A stretch of 43,476 nucleotides of DNA from NCBI GenBank assembly GCA_903925075.1, contig CAIYDQ010000362.1:1-43476 (forward strand), given 5' to 3'. The stretch comes from an uncultured Geobacter sp. (GTDB lineage Bacteria; Desulfobacterota; Desulfuromonadia; Geobacterales; Geobacteraceae). Below, piece by piece: positions 1-7,111 of this stretch. Numbering within the stretch: the first letter of the stretch is position 1; every line of letters begins with the position of its first letter. The translations under genes were made by a program, and so were the position numbers. Under the pieces are notes generated by a model. It had not been told where the DNA came from. It did not search any database and was given only the letters and a program-made list of their open reading frames with translations.

Positions 1-1
1 C

Positions 2-716
<715 letters not shown>

Positions 717-718
<2 letters not shown>

Positions 719-870
719 CCACAAAAAAGCACAAAAGACGCAAAAGGTTTAAACCAAAGACCAAAAGCACCTAAAACATTAGAATTTATCGGCGATCTTG
801 GCGTCTTTGCGGTTGAGTAGTTGCCGGGCTTCTACGTCTTTTTTTTGTGACTTTTGCGCCTTTTCGTGGC
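717..870. repeat. Composite inverted repeat filling a convergent spacer
   Basis: Imperfect inverted arms lie at about 717-747 (starting AGCCACAAAAAAGCACAAAA) and 838-870 (ending CTTTTCGTGGC). Between them, about 782-813 reads, on the other strand, ACCGCAAAGACGCC and AAGATCGCCGATAAATTC, closely matching the left arm of the repeat at 6640. The element begins inside the ABC gene stop codon and ends 2 bases before the stop of the nuclease gene. It could form a long hairpin in either transcript and act as a bidirectional transcription end, but no clean stem plus T-run terminator stands out. Confidence 0.7.
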
Positions 871-872
871 AA

Positions 873-1208
873 TTAACCGCCTTTGGTTTTGTTCAAATAA
901 TCCGCCAGGATTCCCCGGCTGTGTTCGTCGTCGTGACAATACACGCAAAGGTTTTCCCAATTGGACCCGTCGCTTGGATTGTTTTTGTGATTGCCGTCCT
1001 TGTGGTGGACGGTGAGCAATTGCAGGTTGCTTTGCTCGAACTCGCGCGCGCATTTCGCGCAGATCCAGCCATGAAGTTTTAACGACTTGGTCCGGTAGTC
1101 TTCCATCCCCGCCCGCTCGGCTCGCATCTTCACTACTAACTGGTCGGCTTCCTGCTGTGAAATAGGCTTCACCGTACGTGGTCTTCTTGAATTGAATCCA
1201 GCCGCCAT
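873..1208 (-). CDS. HNH endonuclease, YajD-like
   Basis: A 111-residue protein of the small HNH nuclease family that includes E. coli YajD. The metal-finger core is visible: CAKC, then TVHHKDGNHKNNP, then WENLCVYCHDDEHS, giving the paired Cys-x2-Cys zinc ligands and the HH...N...H catalytic pattern. A longer in-frame ATG exists at 1244, but the ATG at 1208 has an AGGAG-type ribosome binding site about 7 bases upstream, so I chose it. The gene converges on the ABC exporter gene and stands alone on its strand. Cytoplasmic, with presumed nucleic-acid cleavage; the biological target of YajD-type proteins is not established. Confidence 0.8.
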   Translation of the reverse strand: MAAGFNSRRPRTVKPISQQEADQLVVKMRAERAGMEDYRTKSLKLHGWICAKCAREFEQSNLQLLTVHHKDGNHKNNPSDGSNWENLCVYCHDDEHSRGILADYLNKTKGG

Positions 1209-1536
1209 TGTCTTCTCCTGAACGTGCCCGCCGATTGGCGCCATGCTGCACCACGGCGCGCTCTGCCTGCCGCATTGTTTTTACCTTCGTCATTTCCCGC
1301 TAGCATGCAATCTTCGCATCCGGAAATCAAGCTCCAATTAGCGCCGGTTGTTCAATGACTTCACCGCGTTAAAAGTCGATACCCAATTGCCGAACTAGAT
1401 CGAAAAAAAGCGCCCTTACCGGGCTTTGACGGGGCAGTTGCGAGGCCCATTCTGCGTTGACAACGCTTGTCTATAATGATACTTTCCGACACGTTCGCCG
1501 TCTCCCAACCTTAATCAGCCCGGAAAGGTTCATCTC
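1209..1536. other. Divergent intergenic region between nuclease and envelope operon
   Basis: A 328-base region separates the minus-strand nuclease from the plus-strand 985-residue protein. No gene is visible. The last 90 bases contain the candidate -10 box and palindrome listed separately. A weak hairpin (AAAGC...GGGCTTT) lies near 1405-1430, and its complement strand ends in a T-run, but no minus-strand gene lies to its right for it to terminate. Confidence 0.5.
1454..1477 (+). promoter_or_regulatory. Candidate -10 box with overlapping palindrome
   Basis: TATAAT at 1472-1477 is a perfect sigma-70 -10 box about 60 bases before the GTG start of the 985-residue protein. A perfect 6-1-6 palindrome, GCGTTG-A-CAACGC, occupies 1454-1466, where a repressor could block RNA polymerase. 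The palindrome contains TTGACA (1457-1462), but this lies only 9 bases from TATAAT, too near to be its -35. The true -35 is poor, so the promoter call is tentative. Confidence 0.4.
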
Positions 1537-4494
1537 GTGCATTTTAATCATATTTTCCGCGCCTCGTTCCTGAGAATGCTAGCAGTGTTGCTGTTAGTTG
1601 CCGTTCTTCTGCCCGCGCCTGCCTTCTCTCTCGATTCCGAAGACTCACAAATCTTTATTTCCGGATTCAATGCCTATCAAAGAAAAGACTATGAGTCTGC
1701 CATTGAAAGGATGTCGGTCTTACTCAAAAACTATCCGGACACTCCCCTGAAAGACATGGTGATCTTCTGGCTGGCTAGAGCCAACTATAAGGCCGGACAC
1801 CAGCTGGAAGCTGCGAAATACATGGCGCAGTTTCTCCGTGATTACCCGGATAGTCCTTTGAAAGGGACGGTCGACGAAGGACTGGTTGAGCTTGCTAACA
1901 GGTACCAAAAGGGCGAACGCCTGGATTTAATCGCAAAACCGGTTGTAAACCCGCCCGCGGCCGGAAGTGCCGCGACCGGCCCGTCAGCTGCGGAATCCCA
2001 ATTGCCTCAAACAGCCGCCGCAACTGCCGCCGCCGAAATGGCCGCAGCCGATAAGGCTGCCGCCGAGGAAGCTGCCGCCGAAAAAGCGGCTGCGGAGCAG
2101 GCTGCGGCTGAAAAAGCGGCATTGGATAGAGCCGCACGCGAAAAAGCTGCCGCTAAAGCCGCCGCCGAGAGGGCTGCCGCCGATAAGGCCGCCGCCGCAA
2201 AAGCGGCCGAAGCGAAGAGTGCCGCAGAGAGAGCTGCTGCGGCCGCAGCTAAACGCGCTGTTGCTGAAAAGGCCGCTGCTGAGAAAGCCGCTGCTGAAAG
2301 AGCTGCTGCAGAACGAGCCGCTGCTGAGAAAGCCGCGACTGAAAGAGCCGCCGAAGAACGGATTGCTGCCGAAAGGGCTGCGACTGAAAGGGCCGCCGAA
2401 GAACGGATTGCTGCCGAAAGGGCTGCGACTGAAAGAGCTGCCGAGGAACGGATTGCTGCCGAAAAGGCTGCGACTGAAAGAGCCGCCGAAGAACGAGTTG
2501 CCGCTGAAAGAGCCGCGTCCGAAAGAGCCGCCGAAGAACGAATAGCCGCTGAAAGAGCCGCGTCTGAACGAGCCGTCGAAGAGCGATTTGCAGCCGAAAA
2601 AGCCGCGTCTGAGCGAGCTGCCGAAGAACGAGCTGCTGCCGAAAGATCCGCTGCCGAAAGAGCTGCCGAACAGCGAATCGCCGCTGAGAGGTCAGCCGCC
2701 GAACGAGCTGCCGAACAACGAATCGCTGCGGAGAGGGCTGCGTCCGAACGAGCTGCCGACCGAGCTGCCGCGGCGCGAGCTGCCGAGAGAATCGCCGCTG
2801 AAAAAGCAGGCGAGAGGGCTGTTCAGCAAAAAACCGCTGAAGGGAAAAGAAGAAAGGGTTCGGAGAAATCGACGAAATCGGGCGTCATGCGCAACAAGGC
2901 AATTGCCGCTTATAAGTCTGTCATTGACAAGTTTCCCGGCACTGCTGCAGCTACTAGCGCCTCGGAAAAACTGTTAAAACTCGGCGTCGAATATCCCATT
3001 CATCGAAAAGCGGTGGCGAGCGCTCCCAAGGGGGAGATCTCTCAGGTTTTCAATTTAGAGGTGGCGCAATTTGGCGATCTCGAAGTCCACATCGGACCGG
3101 CGCCTGAGACGCAAGAGGTCGGCAGACATTTCGTTATCCCTATCGATATCGTCAATACCGGTAACGGCCGCGACAGTTTTTACCTGGAGTCCGGCTTCCC
3201 TCCCGAATTCGACTTCCATTTTGCCGCCGCGTCCAAACCCGATGCCCCCATAAACAGCACGCCGAATCTCGCCGTTGGGGAAAAATTCAAGGCAGTCGGT
3301 GTCGGCACCATGCCGCGCGGCAACATAGACGGACAGAAGAACAGCTTCCCTATCAAGGTGATTTCCACCTTTGCCAGGGAGGTTTCCCTGTCCAAGGAGT
3401 TGGTGCTGACTTCGTCGGCTCCGCTGCTGCGCGCCGTCGTCAAAACCGACAAGGCGAAGCTGCTGCCGGGAGAAAAAGTCTCCTACCGCATCTCCTTGCT
3501 GAACATCGGCACCGCTGCCGCTCGCGGCGTTACCGTCAGATTGAACTTCCCTCCCCAGTACGAGCCGGTCAGCTTCTTGTCGGCGGGCTTCAAACAGGAG
3601 ACCAGGGCCACCCTCGTGCTCGACAGCGTGCAGCTCAAGTCGGGAGAGAGCAAGGATTACACCCTTAACTTTCAATTGAAGGATGAGGCGCTGGCGGAGC
3701 AGGAGCTGTTCCTGCGTGCCGATGTGATCAACAACGATCTGGACAAGAAGGAATCCTTCGTCTCCGCTACCAGCGTGGTGCAGAGGGTAAGCGGAGTTGC
3801 CGCCAGGACCACTGCTGAAAAATTGATGGTGATTCCTGGACAGACGATCGCCATTCCGCTGATAGTCACCAACACGGGCAACGTGCGGGAGCTTTTCACC
3901 ATCAAGGCGAATGTTCCCGACAACGCGACCTACACCTTTTTCGACGACTTGAATCGCGACGGCAAAAGGCAGTCGAACGAGCCGATCATCAACCTCGTCG
4001 GCCCCTTGTCTCCCAAGGAGGAGGCCTACGTCGTGCTGGAGATCACCACGCCGGCATCGGCCAACGACGGAACGGTAGCCCCCATCTCGGTCGCCTTCGA
4101 GCCGGAAAATGCCGCTGCCAGATCGGCGGCGGTCAACTTGCAACTTACCTATTCGCGTCCCATAATAGAGCTCGCCATGGCCGCCAAGGGTGGAAGACTC
4201 AGGCCGGGCGAGGTTTCTTCGCTGGAACTCAACTGCACCAACAGCGGGTCCAATATCGCCAAACAGGTGACCTTGCAGAGTATCATCCCCACGCAGCTGG
4301 AAGTGGTCGCGGCCGATCCGATGTTCTCCAGGTCCGATAACGGCATCTACACCTGGCGCTTTGATGAACTTGGCGCGGGAGAGAAGCGCAACATCAAGGT
4401 GACCTATCGAGTCAAGCCGGGCATAGCGGTCGGCACCAACATGCAGCTCAAGAACCTGCTCAGTTATCAGGACCAACTAGGGAACAGGTACTGA
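1537..4494 (+). CDS. Secreted TPR / Ala-Glu-rich / DUF11-like repeat protein (985 aa)
   Basis: Function unknown. A signal peptide covers about residues 1-31 (cleavage after PAFS). Residues ~40-130 contain two TPR-like units of the YbgF/YfiO kind (FNAYQRKDYESAIERM, AAKYMAQFLRDYPDSP). Residues ~150-440 are a very long Ala/Glu/Arg/Lys repeat (variants of AAAERAAEERI), predicted as a continuous charged helix, much like the rod of TolA. A further TPR-like piece follows (~447-480), then several beta-sandwich units of the DUF11/CARDB type (for example LLPGEKVSYRISLLNIG, IPGQTIAIPLIVTNTGN, LRPGEVSSLELNCTNSG). The start is GTG at 1537 with GGAAAGG upstream; an ATG at 1576 is the alternative. It probably spans or decorates the periplasm or outer membrane. 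The next gene starts 1 base after the stop, so the two are co-translated. Confidence 0.8.
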   Translation: MHFNHIFRASFLRMLAVLLLVAVLLPAPAFSLDSEDSQIFISGFNAYQRKDYESAIERMSVLLKNYPDTPLKDMVIFWLARANYKAGHQLEAAKYMAQFLRDYPDSPLKGTVDEGLVELANRYQKGERLDLIAKPVVNPPAAGSAATGPSAAESQLPQTAAATAAAEMAAADKAAAEEAAAEKAAAEQAAAEKAALDRAAREKAAAKAAAERAAADKAAAAKAAEAKSAAERAAAAAAKRAVAEKAAAEKAAAERAAAERAAAEKAATERAAEERIAAERAATERAAEERIAAERAATERAAEERIAAEKAATERAAEERVAAERAASERAAEERIAAERAASERAVEERFAAEKAASERAAEERAAAERSAAERAAEQRIAAERSAAERAAEQRIAAERAASERAADRAAAARAAERIAAEKAGERAVQQKTAEGKRRKGSEKSTKSGVMRNKAIAAYKSVIDKFPGTAAATSASEKLLKLGVEYPIHRKAVASAPKGEISQVFNLEVAQFGDLEVHIGPAPETQEVGRHFVIPIDIVNTGNGRDSFYLESGFPPEFDFHFAAASKPDAPINSTPNLAVGEKFKAVGVGTMPRGNIDGQKNSFPIKVISTFAREVSLSKELVLTSSAPLLRAVVKTDKAKLLPGEKVSYRISLLNIGTAAARGVTVRLNFPPQYEPVSFLSAGFKQETRATLVLDSVQLKSGESKDYTLNFQLKDEALAEQELFLRADVINNDLDKKESFVSATSVVQRVSGVAARTTAEKLMVIPGQTIAIPLIVTNTGNVRELFTIKANVPDNATYTFFDDLNRDGKRQSNEPIINLVGPLSPKEEAYVVLEITTPASANDGTVAPISVAFEPENAAARSAAVNLQLTYSRPIIELAMAAKGGRLRPGEVSSLELNCTNSGSNIAKQVTLQSIIPTQLEVVAADPMFSRSDNGIYTWRFDELGAGEKRNIKVTYRVKPGIAVGTNMQLKNLLSYQDQLGNRY

Positions 4495-4495
4495 C

Positions 4496-5362
4496 ATGAG
4501 GACTTCGAAGCTCCTGACGCTCTCCTGCCTGCTCACGGTGCTGCTGGCGCCCGGTCTCTCCGGAGGCGAGGAGTTTCTGCTCTATGCCCCGAAACCCGCT
4601 GCGGGCGATCAAGTGCCCGCTTCTCCCGATGAGGGTGTTCTGGTCAGGTCGGTAACGGTAAAGCGCGGCGACACGCTCGCCGACCTCGCCAGGAAACACA
4701 TCGGCACGGCAAGCTGGTTCCCGCAGGTTTTGCTCTTTAACACCATCAAGAACCCCGATCTCATCTATCCTGGCGAAAAACTCCTTATTCCGGTCAACGG
4801 CGGGCATAATCCGAGCGTGAAGAAGTCGGCCAAAAGCGCCAAGGCTGCCAAGAGGGCCAAGGGTAAACGGCGCCATCCGGCCAGTGCTCCTGCTCCCGCC
4901 AAGCCTTCCGCAGAGCAACCCGCAACGGCGGTAGCGCCTACCGTGCTTTCGCCCGAGAAGGCCGCACCTGCCAAGGCCGCGCCCACGAAGGCTGCACCCG
5001 CGAAGGCGGCACCTGCGAAGGCTACACCGGCTGCACCTGCGAAGGCTACACCGGCTACACCTGCAAAGGCTACATCTGCCAAGGCTGCATCCGAGAAGGC
5101 TGCGTCCACGAAGGCCGCGTCCACAAAGGCCTCGTCCACAAAGGCCTCGTCTGCTAAGGCCGCGTCTGCTAAGGCCGCACCTGCTGCCGGGGTGATTGAA
5201 CGTCAGAGCTACCAGCGCGCCAAACGGGCTTATTTAGCTGGAGACTATCAGAAAGCGCAGAACCTGTTTGCCCGTTTCCTCAGATATTTCCCCAATTCGA
5301 ACCTCGCGCCGGACGCCTCGCTGTACCAAGCGGATTGCTACCTGCAATTGTCAGGGCAATAG
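4496..5362 (+). CDS. LysM domain protein with Lys/Ala-rich linker and C-terminal TPR
   Basis: A 288-residue exported protein. After an N-terminal signal peptide (~residues 1-23) comes one LysM domain at ~50-102 (VKRGDTLADLARKHIG ... NPDLIYPGEKLLIP), which binds peptidoglycan glycan chains. A long low-complexity linker of AKAAPAKAAPTKAA-type repeats spans ~107-238. The C-terminus is a YbgF-like TPR (RAKRAYLAGDYQKAQNLFARF ... DASLYQADCYLQL). The gene starts 1 base after the 985-residue protein stops, and both proteins share TPR pieces and charged alanine-rich rods, so they probably work together in the envelope, with this one as the cell-wall anchor. No catalytic domain is seen. Confidence 0.8.
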   Translation: MRTSKLLTLSCLLTVLLAPGLSGGEEFLLYAPKPAAGDQVPASPDEGVLVRSVTVKRGDTLADLARKHIGTASWFPQVLLFNTIKNPDLIYPGEKLLIPVNGGHNPSVKKSAKSAKAAKRAKGKRRHPASAPAPAKPSAEQPATAVAPTVLSPEKAAPAKAAPTKAAPAKAAPAKATPAAPAKATPATPAKATSAKAASEKAASTKAASTKASSTKASSAKAASAKAAPAAGVIERQSYQRAKRAYLAGDYQKAQNLFARFLRYFPNSNLAPDASLYQADCYLQLSGQ

Positions 5363-5441
5363 ACCTTTGTATTAGGAGAGAAATCGGTTACTATTGGGCG
5401 TGCTTTGATGGTGACTGCCGGGGTACATTTGGAGGATCGCC

Positions 5442-5915
5442 TTGACGGACAGCGCTGACGCAGTGAAAGATGGGCTGGAAGTGTGCGGTTCCGTAGAGCT
5501 TGCCTGCGCCAACCTGTACCATTATTTCGCCGAGCATTTCAAGGCGGACCGAGAGAATTTTCTTCTCTGGCTGAAGGCTGCCATGGAGGAGGAGAACCAC
5601 GCCAGGCTGTTCGCGCTCCTGGGTAAGCTGCGAGGCAACAACGAGGAGTTGACCCCGGTGAAATCCTTCGCCGCGGAGTTGATGCTCATGTACGTGGAAT
5701 CGCTGATAGAAACGGTTCAGGAACAGCCGCTTTCCATGAAGGATGCGCTGAACATCGCCATCGAGCTGGAAGCGAAGATGGATGCTTTTTTGAAGGAAGA
5801 CGTAGTTAAAATGGCTGGCGAATCCTACGAGCAGTCGTTCCTGAACATCGCCGTATCGGGGAGCAAGCATCTGCAATTGTTAAAGGAAACGTACGACCGG
5901 TTGCAGATTGATTGA
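5442..5915 (+). CDS. Small rubrerythrin/ferritin-like helical protein
   Basis: A 157-residue, nearly all-helical protein. It starts with TTG, supported by GGAGG 7 bases upstream. The order of motifs suggests a ferritin-like four-helix bundle: LACANLYHYFAEHF (helix 1), LKAAMEEENHARLFALL (an E-x2-H iron-binding pattern, helix 2), AIELEAKMDAFL (helix 3), GSKHLQLLKETY (helix 4). That would allow a di-iron centre, but the ligand set is less clear than in canonical rubrerythrin and there is no C-terminal rubredoxin domain. No signal peptide. It lies 79 bases after the LysM gene on the same strand and may or may not share its transcript. Confidence 0.6.
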   Translation: MTDSADAVKDGLEVCGSVELACANLYHYFAEHFKADRENFLLWLKAAMEEENHARLFALLGKLRGNNEELTPVKSFAAELMLMYVESLIETVQEQPLSMKDALNIAIELEAKMDAFLKEDVVKMAGESYEQSFLNIAVSGSKHLQLLKETYDRLQID

Positions 5916-6064
5916 CTGCCGGCAACCAACCCTGTTTATCCCCCGTCGCCTGACGCACCCTCACCTTGAGAGCAAACAACGCAGCACCCCCCACTTTGGA
6001 ACTCCGTCGCCAATGCCTGCTGATTTAGGCCTGTTGCGGTGCTAAACCCGTGAAAGAGGCGGCC

Positions 6065-6514
6065 TCAGTGAGGGCCGATGTGCAGCCGCGCCTTGGCGAT
6101 GAAAATTTCCCTCAAGAAATTGATCAGCCCAAGGACCAGCAGCAACATTGCCAGGATGAAAAGCAGCGCTATCGGCAAGGACATGTCGTAGCGTATATAG
6201 TCGCCAACGAATAGCAAGGCGATCACCGTGCAGACGAGCACCGCCGTGCTGGTGCAAAGGGTGATGGCGTGACCTATCAGGTCGGCCCGGCGCGACAAGG
6301 TGGCGAGGTTGGTATGCAGTTTAACCGTGGCCTCGGGGTGATCGGGGTGAGCGGCTTCCAGCTTCGCCTCCAGAACGCGCGCCCGGTCGATGATGCGCGC
6401 CAGTCGGTTGGTCATGACGCTCAACATGGTGCCGACTGCGGTTAGCAGGAACACCGGGGCTACGGCGAGTTGAATAACATGGGCAACGGCGCCGACGTTT
6501 TGAAAATCGCGCAA
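6065..6514 (-). CDS. DUF2721 family membrane protein
   Basis: A 149-residue protein with three predicted membrane helices: residues ~10-33 (VIQLAVAPVFLLTAVGTMLSVM), ~80-103 (AITLCTSTAVLVCTVIALLFVG) and ~110-133 (LPIALLFILAMLLLVLGLINFL). Between the first and second is a cytoplasmic Arg-rich helix (NRLARIIDRARVLEAKL), which is the hallmark of DUF2721. The start is TTG with an AGGAG site about 9 bases upstream; no ATG is suitably placed. It faces away from rne and converges on the ferritin-like gene. The family has no established function. Confidence 0.8.
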   Translation of the reverse strand: MRDFQNVGAVAHVIQLAVAPVFLLTAVGTMLSVMTNRLARIIDRARVLEAKLEAAHPDHPEATVKLHTNLATLSRRADLIGHAITLCTSTAVLVCTVIALLFVGDYIRYDMSLPIALLFILAMLLLVLGLINFLREIFIAKARLHIGPH

Positions 6515-6639
6515 ATTTAGACGCTCCTTTTCCGGTTAACTTTGCGGATGAAAGTAGCACGAATACGCGGGATCATGAACCATATTCGCACTTGGCGCTG
6601 TCGGTTGGCCCTTGCTGCAACCAAAGTCACCCCTGCACT

Positions 6640-6773
6640 CACCGCGAAGACGCGAAGAGCGCCGAGAAATTCAAAGGCTTCCCAAGGTGAAAATCCAAGC
6701 CGACTTTGTGGAAAGTGTTTTGCCTTGACTTTGGGGTTTTCTCCGCGCGCTTCGCGTCTTCGCGGTTCAAAGG
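6640..6773. repeat. Inverted repeat (ACCGCGAAGACGCGAAG family)
   Basis: The left arm at 6640-6672 begins CACCGCGAAGACGCGAAG. The right arm at about 6740-6767 is its inverted copy (CTTCGCGTCTTCGCGGTT). Some 80 bases separate them. The left arm closely matches part of the element at 717-870. It lies between the DUF2721 gene and the rne promoter region and is not translated. Confidence 0.75.
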
Positions 6774-6864
6774 TCTTCTGTGCCGTAATTCACCGAATAA
6801 TAACGGTATTTTGTGATGAATCGGCCTTATCGGCCCCTGCCGCGGCCAAAAATACTCCCATCTG

Positions 6865-6890
6865 GACGGCAGCTCTGCTGTTAAGCCGTC
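6865..6890 (+). other. Hairpin upstream of the rne promoter
   Basis: GACGGC (6865-6870) and GCCGTC (6885-6890) form a 6-bp stem around a loop that can itself pair (AGC with GCT). A run of eight T lies 20 bases further on (6911-6918), too distant for a classic intrinsic terminator. It could be a terminator remnant that isolates rne from read-through, or have no role. Confidence 0.3.
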
Positions 6891-6939
6891 AATACCGCGT
6901 CGTGATTGCGTTTTTTTTATGTGCGCCGGCAGCAAACTC

Positions 6940-6948
6940 TGCTATAAT
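6940..6948 (+). promoter_or_regulatory. Extended -10 promoter for RNase E/G gene
   Basis: TGCTATAAT is a perfect extended -10 element (TG, one base, TATAAT at 6943-6948). The -35 region (about 6919-6925) is poor, as usual for extended -10 promoters. Transcription would begin near 6955, giving a leader of about 157 bases. The leader contains a GC-rich hairpin (CGGCCG, 5-base loop, CGGCCG at 7013-7029). In E. coli the rne leader mediates autoregulation; a similar role here is only an inference. Confidence 0.6.
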
Positions 6949-7111
6949 CACTCGGTTTTCATTAATCTTGACACCCTCCTTCTGTTGGGGGGACGCATAT
7001 AGAGAAGCTGACCGGCCGGCTTGCGGCCGAGACAAAAATGGGCAAGAAGCGCGCAGGAGTCGTTCCCGACCTTGTGCCACGAGGCCCCAAACGAAAGGAA
7101 AGAACATAGTT

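Noticed and set aside
1457-1477. TTGACA plus TATAAT as a standard promoter
   Set aside because: They are only 9 bases apart; 16-18 are needed. TATAAT may still be a -10 with another -35.
6542-7111. A 190-codon N-terminal extension of rne
   Set aside because: It would translate the inverted repeat and the promoter; RNase E homology starts at the ATG at 7112, which has its own ribosome binding site.
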